From: Pseudomonadota bacterium
GTDB taxonomy: Bacteria; Pseudomonadota; Gammaproteobacteria; Burkholderiales; Burkholderiaceae_C
DNA length: 57,151 nucleotides
Assembly (NCBI GenBank): GCA_018241185.1
Contig: JAFEEH010000217.1
Span: forward strand, 1-57,151
Direction of reading: 5' to 3'
Positions 8,749 through 16,912 of the stretch are shown here, one piece after another. Positions within the stretch are counted from its first letter, which is position 1; the number at the start of each line of letters is the position of its first letter. A program made the position numbers and the translations under genes. The notes beneath the pieces are model-generated. The model ran no database searches, was not told where the DNA came from, and saw only the letters and a program-made list of their open reading frames with translations.

Positions 8749-10022
8749 GCACGCGTGCAGCACGCGCCAGGGCGGCTTGCGACGAACTCCTGCTCGACGA
8801 GGAATTTCTTGCCGATCCCTATCCGGTCTACGCCGCATGGCGCGAGGACGGGCCCCTGCACTGGAGCGAGGCCTTCTTCGGCGGCGCCTGGGTGTTGACG
8901 CGTCATGCCGACGTCGATGCGATGCTGCGCGACACGACACGCTTCTCTGCACGCCGCACCGGCGGCTGGGTCATGCAGACGGCCGACGTGCGCCAGGAGT
9001 TCCAGGATTTCCAGCAACTCTTCGCCCGGGCCATGTTATTCCTCGATGCGCCGGACCACGGCCGCATCCGCGGCGTGCTGAACGCCGGATTCCGGGCCGA
9101 CTTGTTGCAGCGCTGGATTCCGACCATCGAGCGGCGCGTCGACGCCATCCTGGACGCCGTCGATGCCGCGTCCGGCTTCGATTTCGTCGAGGTCCTGGCC
9201 CGGCCTTTGCCGGCCGAGGTGATGGCCTTGTTGATGGGCATCCCGGCCGCCGACAGCGCCACATTCATCGGCTGGTCCGACGAGCTCTCGGCCTTCATCG
9301 GTTCGCCATCGCCTTCGCTCGCGCAAGCCCGTCGGGCGCGGCACAGCCTGCTCGGCATGGCGCGCTATTTCGAAGGCCTTGCCGCCATGCCCCAGCGCAT
9401 CGATCCAGAAGGCTTGATGGGCCGTCTGCTGCAAGCCGAAGCCGAGGGTGGCATCCACTGTGGCGCCGAACTGCTGTCCCAATGCGCCATGTTGCTGTTC
9501 GCCGGGCACGAAACCACGCGGAACCTGCTCGGCAACGGCCTTCGTGCACTGCTGGCCGAACCGGGTGCCTGGCAACGCCTGCGGCGCGAGCCGGCGCTGC
9601 TGCCGGGCGCTGTGCGCGAGGTGCTGCGCTTCGACAGCCCGGTCCAGTACACGGGCCGCCGGGCCGCCGCCGAAATGGTGGTGCACGGACAGCGGATTGC
9701 GCGCGGCGACCTGGTCATCGCATTGATCGGCAGTGCCAACCGCGATCCCGCGCGCTACGAGCAGCCCGATCGGCTTGACATCGGCCGCCGGGGCTGCGGC
9801 CTGCTGTCCTTCGGCGCCGGTCCCCATGTGTGCATCGGCGCTGCGCTGAGCCTCATGGAGGCCGAGATCGTCTTCGGGCGCCTGCTTGAGCGCTTTCCCC
9901 GACTTGCGGCAGCCGAGGGACCGGCGCGGTGGAACGGCAATCCCGTCTATCGGGGGCTGAGCACGCTGCTGGTCAAGCAGGGTGCCCAGGTGGCGCAGCG
10001 CGCCACCGAGAGTTGCATGTGA
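8745..10022 (+). CDS. Cytochrome P450, BioI-like by position
   Basis: A soluble 425-residue bacterial P450. Motifs seen: I-helix AGHETT (residues 253-258), the ExxR pair E292/R295 in REVLRF, and the haem-binding loop [10 protein letters not shown] with Cys363. No redox partner gene lies in this operon; the ferredoxin and reductase at 30500-32073 belong to another unit. It is wedged between bioB and bioA with an ATGA overlap upstream. In Bacillus subtilis the biotin operon contains BioI (CYP107H1), which cleaves acyl-ACP to pimeloyl-ACP, so the same job is plausible here because no bioC, bioH or bioW is visible. The alternative is a catabolic hydroxylase acting on the imported acid. Confidence 0.93.
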   Translation: MSTRAARARAACDELLLDEEFLADPYPVYAAWREDGPLHWSEAFFGGAWVLTRHADVDAMLRDTTRFSARRTGGWVMQTADVRQEFQDFQQLFARAMLFLDAPDHGRIRGVLNAGFRADLLQRWIPTIERRVDAILDAVDAASGFDFVEVLARPLPAEVMALLMGIPAADSATFIGWSDELSAFIGSPSPSLAQARRARHSLLGMARYFEGLAAMPQRIDPEGLMGRLLQAEAEGGIHCGAELLSQCAMLLFAGHETTRNLLGNGLRALLAEPGAWQRLRREPALLPGAVREVLRFDSPVQYTGRRAAAEMVVHGQRIARGDLVIALIGSANRDPARYEQPDRLDIGRRGCGLLSFGAGPHVCIGAALSLMEAEIVFGRLLERFPRLAAAEGPARWNGNPVYRGLSTLLVKQGAQVAQRATESCM

Positions 10023-10032
10023 AGGAGGTGCC
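10021..10032 (+). promoter_or_regulatory. Very strong ribosome binding site of bioA
   Basis: AAGGAGGTG at 10022-10030 is close to a full anti-Shine-Dalgarno match and sits just before the ATG at 10033. It fixes the bioA start and rules out the longer in-frame start at 9982 inside the P450 gene. Most junctions in this operon rely on overlapping stop/start codons, so this one is unusually independent. Confidence 0.75.
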
Positions 10033-11442
10033 ATGGCCCAGGTCGAACAGCTCCTGCCCCTTCCGGGACCGCCCGGCGCCAACGCCGCCTGGCAGCAGCG
10101 CAGCCTGCGCAGCATCTGGCATCCGTGCACTCAGATGCAGCGGGCGGCCGTTGTGCCACCGTTGCCGATGGCTCGGGGCCAGGGCCCGTGGCTGTTCGAT
10201 CTCGAAGGACGGCGCTACTTCGACGCCGTCAGTTCATGGTGGGTCAATCTGTTCGGCCATGCGGACCCGGGCATCAACTCGGCCCTGAAGGACCAGCTCG
10301 ACAGCCTTCCGCACGTGATGCTTGCCGGGTGCACGCACACGCCGGCGGTGCTGCTGGCCGAGCGCCTGTCGGCCCTGACGGGCGGGGTGCTGGGGCACTG
10401 CTTCTTCGCCAGCGACGGGGCCTCGGCGGTGGAGATCGCGCTGAAGATGAGCTTCCATCACTGGCGCCGAATCGGGCAACCGGAGAAGCGGGAGTTCGTG
10501 TGCCTGCGCGGCGGCTACCACGGTGAAACGCTGGGTGCGCTGGCGGTCACCGACATCGACGTCTTCCGCGACGCGTATGACCCGCTGCTGATGCGTGTGC
10601 ATCAGGTCGTGTCTCCCGACGCTCGGCAGGCCGCGGCAGGCGAGGGCGCCGCCGACGTGGCGGCCTGCGCTGCGGGCGAACTCGAAGCCTTCTTCGCTGA
10701 GCGCCACGCGCACATCGCCGCGCTGATCGTCGAGCCGCTGGTGCAATGCGCAGGCGGGATGGCGATGCACGACCCGGACTACCTGCGGCGTGTGCGCGCG
10801 CTGTGCGACCGCTATCAGGTGAGCCTGATTGCCGACGAGATCGCCGTGGGGTGCGGGCGGACGGGCAGCTTCTTCGCCTGCGAACAGGCCGGCATCTGGC
10901 CGGACTTCATCTGCCTGTCGAAGGGCATCAGCGGCGGGGTGCTGCCGCTGTCGCTCGTGATGACGCGCGATGCGATCTACGAGGCGTTCCTGGGCGACGA
11001 AGCCTCGCAAGGTTTCCTGCATTCGCACTCGTACACCGGCAACGCGCTGGCCTGCCGCGCGGCGCTGGCGGTGCTCGATCGCTTCGCGCAGGACCAGGTG
11101 CTGGATCGCAATGCCGAGTGGGCGAACAGGGTCGATGCGGCGCTCGATCCACTGCGCATCGACCCGCGGGTGGAGCATTTGCGTCGACGCGGGATGATCT
11201 GGGCCTTCGACGTTCGTCCCGAATTCGCGGGGGAGCGCTTCGCCGAACGGTTTCATCTCGCCGGGCGCGGACATGAGTTGCTGATCCGGCCGATCGGCCA
11301 CACGGTCTACCTGATGCCGCCCTACCTGCTCGACAGCGGGTTGGCCGAGTGGTTGGCCGAGCGGTTGCTGAAAACCTTCCACGACGTGATCTCAGCGGAG
11401 GACGCCCATGCTGATCGAACACCTGAGCCGGCGATTGCTTGA
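10033..11442 (+). CDS. bioA: Adenosylmethionine-8-amino-7-oxononanoate aminotransferase
   Basis: PLP enzyme that turns 7-keto-8-aminopelargonate into 7,8-diaminopelargonate with SAM as amino donor. The 469-residue protein has the BioA-type start SIWHPCTQM, the FFASDGASAVEIALKM cofactor region, GGYHGETLGA, the PLP-contacting Asp268 in ADEIAVGCGRTG and the Schiff-base Lys297 in LSKGISGG. The length is a little above the usual 420-450 residues, mainly through the N-terminus. Its last 35 bases overlap the bioF start, so bioA and bioF are read in different frames from shared DNA. Confidence 0.96.
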   Translation: MAQVEQLLPLPGPPGANAAWQQRSLRSIWHPCTQMQRAAVVPPLPMARGQGPWLFDLEGRRYFDAVSSWWVNLFGHADPGINSALKDQLDSLPHVMLAGCTHTPAVLLAERLSALTGGVLGHCFFASDGASAVEIALKMSFHHWRRIGQPEKREFVCLRGGYHGETLGALAVTDIDVFRDAYDPLLMRVHQVVSPDARQAAAGEGAADVAACAAGELEAFFAERHAHIAALIVEPLVQCAGGMAMHDPDYLRRVRALCDRYQVSLIADEIAVGCGRTGSFFACEQAGIWPDFICLSKGISGGVLPLSLVMTRDAIYEAFLGDEASQGFLHSHSYTGNALACRAALAVLDRFAQDQVLDRNAEWANRVDAALDPLRIDPRVEHLRRRGMIWAFDVRPEFAGERFAERFHLAGRGHELLIRPIGHTVYLMPPYLLDSGLAEWLAERLLKTFHDVISAEDAHADRTPEPAIA

Positions 11443-12625
11443 ACTGGAGGAAAAGGGGCTGAGGCGGCAGCGTCGCAGCGCCGAGTCGGCCAGCACGCCC
11501 TGGCGGCGCGTGCGGACGGCCGAAGGTTCGACGCGGGCCATGCTGTCCTTCTGCAGCAACGACTACCTCGGGCTGGCCACCCATCCGGGACTGGTGGCCG
11601 CGGTCGGCGAGGGCGCGCGCCGCTTTGGCGCGGGAAGCGGCGCTTCGCATCTCGTCAGCGGCCACTCGGTGGCGCACGACGCGCTCGAAGAGGAGCTGGC
11701 ACGGTGGATGTCGCCTCATATCCCGGGCGCGCGGGCATTGAGCTTCTCCACGGGCTACATGGCCAACCTGGCGCTCCTGACAGCGCTGGGCGACAGCAGC
11801 GCTGCGATCTTTGCAGACAAGCTCAACCATGCGTCGCTGATCGACGGTGCGCTGCTGTCCAAGGCCCCCCTGCAGCGCTATGCACACGGCCGCCTGGATC
11901 TGCTCTCGCTTCACCTCGAGCGGTGCACGCAGCCGGTGAAGCTGATCGTGACCGACGCCGTCTTCAGCATGGACGGCGATCGGGCGGACCTGCCTACCCT
12001 GCTCGCCCTGGCCGAGGCGAACGACGCCTGGCTGGTGGTCGACGACGCGCATGGCTTCGGTGTGCTGGGAGAGCAGGGACGGGGCAGCCTCTCCCACTTC
12101 AGCTTGTGCAGCGAGAGGCTGATCTACATGGGAACGCTGGGCAAGGCAGCGGGACTCGCGGGCGCGTTCGTGGCAGCCCACCCCGTCGTCATCGAGTGGC
12201 TGGTCCAGGCCGGGCGCACCTACATCTACACCACGGCACAACCTCCCGGCATCGCACACGCGGCTTGCACCGGGCTGAAGCTCATCGCGGGTCATGAGGG
12301 CGAAGCCCGACGTGCACGGCTGCGGCGCCTGGTCGGTGCCTTGCGCGACCGGATGGCCGCGATCACCGGCCAGCACCCTCGCCTGGGCTGGCTCCTGCCC
12401 GCGTCCGACACACCGATCCAGCCCCTGGTGGTCGGCACCAACGCGGCCGCGATGTGGCTCGCGGCCGCGCTGGATCGGCAGGGCCTGTGGGTGCCGGCCA
12501 TCCGACCGCCCACGGTGCCGCAGGGCACGGCGCGACTTCGCATCACGCTCAGCGCTTCGCATTCGATGGAAGACGTGGATGCGCTCGCGGATGGCCTCGC
12601 CCGTGCCGCTGGAAGAATGCAATGA
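11408..12625 (+). CDS. bioF: 8-amino-7-oxononanoate synthase
   Basis: PLP-dependent condensation of pimeloyl-ACP/CoA with alanine, the first step of ring assembly. The 405-residue protein shows FCSNDYLGLATHP, FGAGSGASHLVSG, FSTGYMANLALL, the cofactor Asp/His pair in VVDDAHGFGVLG and the Schiff-base Lys246 in TLGKAAGLAG. The ATG at 11408 lies inside the end of bioA; the AGCGGAGGA stretch just upstream serves as ribosome binding site. Its stop overlaps the bioD start (ATGA). Its acyl donor must come from outside the visible bio genes, possibly through the P450 or the CoA-transferase of this operon. Confidence 0.96.
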   Translation: MLIEHLSRRLLELEEKGLRRQRRSAESASTPWRRVRTAEGSTRAMLSFCSNDYLGLATHPGLVAAVGEGARRFGAGSGASHLVSGHSVAHDALEEELARWMSPHIPGARALSFSTGYMANLALLTALGDSSAAIFADKLNHASLIDGALLSKAPLQRYAHGRLDLLSLHLERCTQPVKLIVTDAVFSMDGDRADLPTLLALAEANDAWLVVDDAHGFGVLGEQGRGSLSHFSLCSERLIYMGTLGKAAGLAGAFVAAHPVVIEWLVQAGRTYIYTTAQPPGIAHAACTGLKLIAGHEGEARRARLRRLVGALRDRMAAITGQHPRLGWLLPASDTPIQPLVVGTNAAAMWLAAALDRQGLWVPAIRPPTVPQGTARLRITLSASHSMEDVDALADGLARAAGRMQ

Positions 12626-13398
12626 GCGAGCTCGACACCGTGTTGCGCGGTTGCTTCGTCACAGGCACCGATACCGAAGTCGGCAAGACGCGCGTGAGCG
12701 CAGGGCTGCTCCATTGGCTGGCTGTGCGTGGGTTGCGGTGTGCGGGCTACAAGCCGGTGGCCGCGGGCATCGAGCGCCTCGCCGGCGAATCGGTGAACGA
12801 AGACGTGCGCCTGCTGCACCGCGAGAGTTCGGTGTCCCTGTCGATGACCGAAGTCGGGCCTTGCCAGCTCCAGGCCGCATGTGCTCCGCACATCGCGGCC
12901 GAGTTGCAGGGGCGAACCATCGAGCGCGCCGCGCTCGTTGCGGGTGCCTGCGCGCTTGCCGGACGAGTCGACCATCTGGTGGTCGAAGGTGCCGGTGGCT
13001 TTTGCGTGCCGTTGGGCCAGGACTTCGACACCGCCGACCTCGCGGGCGACCTCGGGTTGCCGGTCGTCCTGGTGGTGGGGTTGCGGCTGGGATGCCTCAA
13101 CCATGCCTTGCTCAGTGTGGAAGCGATACGCGCCCGCGGCCTGCGTCTGGCGGGTTGGGTGGCGAACACGGTCGATCCCTCCATGCTTCATCCCTTTGCC
13201 AACCTGCGCACGCTGCGGGCTCTGCTGGGCGCGCGGGGCGCTCCTTGCCTGGGCGTGATCCCCCGGCTGACCGACCCCAGCCCCGCCCAGGTCTCCACCT
13301 GGTTGGACGACGACGCGCTGCACACCCTGTTTGCACTCCAGCGCACGGCATGCCAAGGGTTTTCCCCTGTCCGAAATCTAACATTCAATCATGAATGA
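12622..13398 (+). CDS. bioD: Dethiobiotin synthetase
   Basis: ATP-dependent carboxylation and ureido ring closure of diaminopelargonate. The 258-residue protein has the BioD P-loop GTDTEVGKT (residues 15-23), the substrate-contacting YKPVAAG segment and the VVEGAGGFCVPL motif. The C-terminal third matches NHALLSVEAIRARGL and the following Rossmann strand. Start and stop both overlap neighbours by four bases. Its last codons lie inside a 22-bp palindrome that could be an operator. It completes bioB-P450-bioA-bioF-bioD. Confidence 0.96.
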   Translation: MSELDTVLRGCFVTGTDTEVGKTRVSAGLLHWLAVRGLRCAGYKPVAAGIERLAGESVNEDVRLLHRESSVSLSMTEVGPCQLQAACAPHIAAELQGRTIERAALVAGACALAGRVDHLVVEGAGGFCVPLGQDFDTADLAGDLGLPVVLVVGLRLGCLNHALLSVEAIRARGLRLAGWVANTVDPSMLHPFANLRTLRALLGARGAPCLGVIPRLTDPSPAQVSTWLDDDALHTLFALQRTACQGFSPVRNLTFNHE

Positions 13399-13402
13399 AC
13401 GT
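13381..13402. promoter_or_regulatory. 22-bp imperfect palindrome, candidate TetR operator
   Basis: The left half reads ACATTCAATCA; the right half read from the other strand is ACGTTCATTCA, so 9 of 11 positions pair. It lies across the bioD stop and the first codons of the ABC ATPase gene, in a locally AT-rich patch. Size and symmetry suit a TetR-family dimer, and the operon ends with a TetR gene at 18834. It could control an internal promoter for the transporter half of the operon. No -10/-35 pair is convincing. Confidence 0.5.
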
Positions 13403-14243
13403 TAATATTCCTGTCATCATGAACACCCATTCGACAAGCATCGCGCCCAAGGCGAGAGCGCAGGCCCTGGCACCGGGGCGGGCCTTGCTGGCGGTGGAGA
13501 ACGTCTCCGTCCGCTTCGGCAGCATCGTGGCGCTGGACGGCGTGTCCTTCGACGTGCAGGCCGGGCAGGTGACGGGCCTCATCGGCCCCAATGGCGCCGG
13601 CAAGACGACGCTGTTCAACTGCCTTTCACGTCTCTACGTCTGGCAATCGGGCGACATCTTCTTCAACGGCCGCTCGCTGCGCCCGATCGCGACACACCGG
13701 ATCGCAGGGATGGGCATCGGCCGGACGTTCCAGAACCTCGCGCTGTTCGAATCGATGTCCGTGCTGGAGAACGTCAAGGTCGGCGGCCACAGCGTCACCT
13801 CGACCGGCTTCTTCGCGAATTCGCTCCGCCTGCCCGCGGTGCGCCGTGAAGAGCGTGTCCTGACCGAGCGCGCCTGCCAACTGATCGAATTCCTGGAACT
13901 CGCTTCGGTGGCGCACTTGCCGGCCGGGCAACTGCCCTTCGGCACGCGCAAGCGGATCGAACTGGCGCGCGCGCTGATGGGCAGGCCGCAACTGCTGTTG
14001 CTCGACGAGCCCGCTGCGGGCCTCAACCACGAGGAAGTCGATGCCCTCGGCGGCCTGATCCGGAGCATCTGCAAGGGGCTGGGTGTCACGGTGCTGCTGG
14101 TCGAGCACCACATGGGGCTGGTGATGGGCGTTTCCGATGCCGTGGTGGCCCTCAATTTCGGGCGTCGCCTTGCGGCCGGTACGCCGCAGGAAGTGCAGCG
14201 GCATCCTGACGTGATCGCCGCCTACCTGGGAGGCGCGCAATGA
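13395..14243 (+). CDS. ABC transporter ATP-binding protein, LivG type
   Basis: One of two ATPases of a branched-chain-amino-acid-type importer. The 282-residue protein has Walker A GPNGAGKTTLFN, a degenerate signature loop PFGTRKRIELARAL, Walker B LLLLDEPAAGL and the switch His in LLVEHHMG. The ATG at 13395 overlaps the bioD stop; an ATG at 13419 would remove eight residues and is an equal candidate, because neither has a clear ribosome binding site. The N-terminus is about 30 residues longer than usual. This family often imports organic acids and aromatic acids as well as amino acids, so the cargo is more likely the operon's substrate than leucine. Confidence 0.93.
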   Translation: MNVNIPVIMNTHSTSIAPKARAQALAPGRALLAVENVSVRFGSIVALDGVSFDVQAGQVTGLIGPNGAGKTTLFNCLSRLYVWQSGDIFFNGRSLRPIATHRIAGMGIGRTFQNLALFESMSVLENVKVGGHSVTSTGFFANSLRLPAVRREERVLTERACQLIEFLELASVAHLPAGQLPFGTRKRIELARALMGRPQLLLLDEPAAGLNHEEVDALGGLIRSICKGLGVTVLLVEHHMGLVMGVSDAVVALNFGRRLAAGTPQEVQRHPDVIAAYLGGAQ

Positions 14244-14956
14244 GCACCGAACTCCTGAAAGTGCACAACCTGTCGGCCTTCTATGGCCAGTTCCAGGTGC
14301 TCCACGGCGTCGACTTCAGCCTCCGTCAAGGCGAAATCACCACACTGCTGGGTGCCAATGGGGCGGGCAAGACGAGCACCTTGCGCGCGCTCTCGCAAAT
14401 GATCCGCACGCAGGGGCGTATCGAGTTCGAGGGCAGTTCTCTCGTCGGGCAGTCGACCGAGGCGGTGACGCGCTGCGGCATCGCCCATGTGCCCGACGGC
14501 CGCGGCACCTTCACCGGCCTGACCGTGGAAGAAAACCTTCGCCTGGGTGCCTACGTGCGGCGCGACCGCGCGGCGATCGCTGAGGACATGGAAAAGATGT
14601 ACGGCTACTTCCCGCGCCTGAAGGAACGCCGGGCGCAGCAGGCCGGGACGCTGTCGGGCGGCGAGCAGCAGATGCTGGCCATCTCGCGCGCGCTCATGCT
14701 GCGGCCCAAGCTGCTGCTGATGGACGAGCCGTCGTTCGGCCTCGCGCCGATGGTGGTGCGCGAGATTTTCGAGCTCATCCGCAGGATCAACCGGGCCGAG
14801 AAGACGACCATCCTCCTGGTCGAGCAGAACGCGGCACTCACGCTCGAGTTCGCGACCCATGCCTACCTGATGGAGACCGGCCGGATCGTGCTGTCGGGCA
14901 CTGCGGAGGCCATCAAGCAGGACGACAACGTGCGCAAGGCCTACCTGGGCTACTGA
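14240..14956 (+). CDS. ABC transporter ATP-binding protein, LivF type
   Basis: Second ATPase of the importer, 238 residues. Walker A is GANGAGKTSTLRA, the signature is LSGGEQQMLAISRAL, Walker B is LLLMDEPSFGLAP and the switch region is LLVEQNAALTLEFA. The PDGRGTFTGLTVEENL stretch is characteristic of LivF. Its start overlaps the stop of the LivG-type gene (ATGA). The 34-base gap before the permease gene is one of the longer gaps in this operon. Confidence 0.94.
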   Translation: MSTELLKVHNLSAFYGQFQVLHGVDFSLRQGEITTLLGANGAGKTSTLRALSQMIRTQGRIEFEGSSLVGQSTEAVTRCGIAHVPDGRGTFTGLTVEENLRLGAYVRRDRAAIAEDMEKMYGYFPRLKERRAQQAGTLSGGEQQMLAISRALMLRPKLLLMDEPSFGLAPMVVREIFELIRRINRAEKTTILLVEQNAALTLEFATHAYLMETGRIVLSGTAEAIKQDDNVRKAYLGY

Positions 14957-14990
14957 GCCTGCACATCAACCCGAATCCAAAGAGGACACG

Positions 14991-15863
14991 ATGGAGACGC
15001 TCATCCACCAGACCGTTGCCGGCCTTGCCACCGGCGGCGTGTACGCCAGCGTGGCGCTTGCGCTGGTCATGATCTACCAGGCCACCGGCAACGTGAACTT
15101 CTCGCAGGGCGAGATGGCCATGTTCTGCACCTACATCGCATGGGCGCTGATCCATGCGGGCGTTCCGTACTGGGGCGCCTTCATCCTGACGGTCGCCTTC
15201 GCCTTCCTGCTCGGCGCTGGCATTCAGCATCTGCTGCTGCGGCCCCTGGGCAACGTGCCGGTGCTGTCGACCGTGACCGTGTTCATCGGGCTGCTGGTCA
15301 TCTTCAACAGCGTGGCCGGCTGGCTTTTCACCTACACGATCAAGTCCTTCCCGAGCCCGTTTCCGGACCGGCCCTTGTTCGGGCAGACCTATGTCTCGTC
15401 GCACGAACTCGGAACCATCGGCATCACGCTGGTCGTGCTTGCCCTGCTGTTCGGCTTCTTCCGCTTCACCTCGCTGGGGCTGGCGATGCGCGCGGCGGCC
15501 CAGAACCCGGTCTCGAGCCGCCTGGTCGGCATCCGCGTGGGCTGGATGCTCGCACTGGGTTGGGGCCTGGCATCTGCCATCGGTGCGGTGGCCGGAATGA
15601 TGGTGGCACCAGTGCTCTACCTCGACCCCAACATGATGTCCGGGGTGTTGCTGTACGCGCTTGCCGCCGCGCTGATCGGCGGCATCGACAGCCCCCTGGG
15701 CGCCGTGATCGGCGGGCTCGTGGTCGGCGTGCTGGAGAACCTCGTCGGCACCTACCTGATCGGCACCGAGCTCAAGCTCACCATCGCGCTGCTGCTGATC
15801 GTCGGCGTGCTGGTGCTCAGACCCTCCGGTCTGCTGGGGACGCGCCACGTCTTGAAGGTCTGA
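14991..15863 (+). CDS. ABC transporter permease, LivH type
   Basis: A 290-residue inner-membrane protein with about eight hydrophobic segments. The family blocks GLATGGVYASVALALVMIY and NFSQGEMAMF near the N-terminus are typical of LivH. The loop GLAMRAAAQNPVSSRLVGI is the EAA-like contact with the ATPases. The C-terminus ends LRPSGLLGTRHVLKV, also a family mark. GAGGACACG lies before the ATG at 14991. It precedes the LivM-type gene by three bases. Confidence 0.93.
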   Translation: METLIHQTVAGLATGGVYASVALALVMIYQATGNVNFSQGEMAMFCTYIAWALIHAGVPYWGAFILTVAFAFLLGAGIQHLLLRPLGNVPVLSTVTVFIGLLVIFNSVAGWLFTYTIKSFPSPFPDRPLFGQTYVSSHELGTIGITLVVLALLFGFFRFTSLGLAMRAAAQNPVSSRLVGIRVGWMLALGWGLASAIGAVAGMMVAPVLYLDPNMMSGVLLYALAAALIGGIDSPLGAVIGGLVVGVLENLVGTYLIGTELKLTIALLLIVGVLVLRPSGLLGTRHVLKV

Positions 15864-15866
15864 GCC

Positions 15867-16850
15867 ATGATGAATCAAGCAACCACCACCTCGCTGCCGG
15901 CCACCGCATCGGCTCGCTCGAAGCGCGGCCTGCGCGCCGCGGCCCTGACTCTCCTGGCCGCCGGCATGCTGGTCTCGCCCTTCTTCGGGAGCAGCTACCT
16001 GCTGTTCCAGGCGACGATGGTCATGGTCTACGCGATCGCGCTGCTGGGCCTGAACATCCTCACCGGCTACAACGGGCAGATCTCGATCGGCCATGGTGCC
16101 TTCTATGCCGTGGGCGCCTATGTGGCGGCCATCCTGATGGATCAGTCGGCCGTTCCTTACTGGCTCACGCTGCCGGTGGCGGGCGCGGTCTGTCTGGTCG
16201 TCGGCTTCCTGTTCGGCCTGCCGGCGCTGCGACTCGCAGGCCTGTATCTCGCGCTGGCCACCTATGCACTCGGCGTGGCATTGCCGCAACTGCTGAAGTT
16301 CAAGAAGTTCGAGGGCTGGACCGGCGGCGTGCACGGCATCATCCTGAACAAGCCGGAAGCACCCTGGGGCCTGCCGATCAGCGCCGACCAGTGGCTGTAC
16401 TTCTTCACCCTCGCGGTGGCGGTGCTGATGTTCGTGCTTGGCTGGAACCTGCTGCGCGGCCGCGTGGGTCGCGCGCTGGTGGCGGTGCGCGACCACCCGA
16501 TCGCAGCGGTCTCGATGGGGGTGAACACCTCGCTCTACAAGTCGCTGGCTTTCGGCGTGAGCGCCATGTTCACGGGCATTGCCGGCGCGCTGAGTGCCAT
16601 CGCGGTGCAATTTGTGTCGCCCGAGAGCTTCACGATCTTCCTGTCGATCTCCTTCCTGGTCGGCATCGTCGTGGGCGGTGTCGCGACGATTCCGGGCGCG
16701 ATCTTCGGTGCCATCTTCATCCAGTTCGTGCCGAACTTCGCGGCCTCCATCTCGGAAGGTGCACCCTGGGCGATCTATGGCGTGGTGCTGATCGCCTTCA
16801 CTTTCCTGGCGCCGCGCGGCATTGCGGGCGCGCTTTTCCGACGCCGCTAG
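15867..16850 (+). CDS. ABC transporter permease, LivM type
   Basis: A 327-residue inner-membrane protein. After a polar N-terminal tail of about 25 residues come eight to nine hydrophobic segments with the LivM blocks GLNILTGYNGQISIGHGAF and GRALVAVRDHPIAAVSMGV, the latter being the ATPase-contacting loop. It ends FLAPRGIAGALFRRR. It pairs with the LivH-type permease to form the channel. Confidence 0.93.
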   Translation: MMNQATTTSLPATASARSKRGLRAAALTLLAAGMLVSPFFGSSYLLFQATMVMVYAIALLGLNILTGYNGQISIGHGAFYAVGAYVAAILMDQSAVPYWLTLPVAGAVCLVVGFLFGLPALRLAGLYLALATYALGVALPQLLKFKKFEGWTGGVHGIILNKPEAPWGLPISADQWLYFFTLAVAVLMFVLGWNLLRGRVGRALVAVRDHPIAAVSMGVNTSLYKSLAFGVSAMFTGIAGALSAIAVQFVSPESFTIFLSISFLVGIVVGGVATIPGAIFGAIFIQFVPNFAASISEGAPWAIYGVVLIAFTFLAPRGIAGALFRRR

Positions 16851-16912
16851 CCCGACGAACCAGCGCGGCAACCCTGACGACCACCAACCCTGAACAAGGA
16901 AAGAGGAGCCTC

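Noticed and set aside
13240-13394. Biotin-repressor (BirA) operator near the bio genes
   Set aside because: No TTGTAAAC-type inverted repeat was seen; the palindrome found here is of another kind.
14913-16871. Antisense frame of about 650 codons opposite the permease genes
   Set aside because: Composition is dominated by Gln, Arg and His from reversed membrane-protein codons; no motif, no ribosome binding site.
15140-16912. Open upstream extension of the LivK-type gene through the two permease genes
   Set aside because: The permease genes in the other frames are well conserved, and the signal peptide plus ribosome binding site set the start at 16913.
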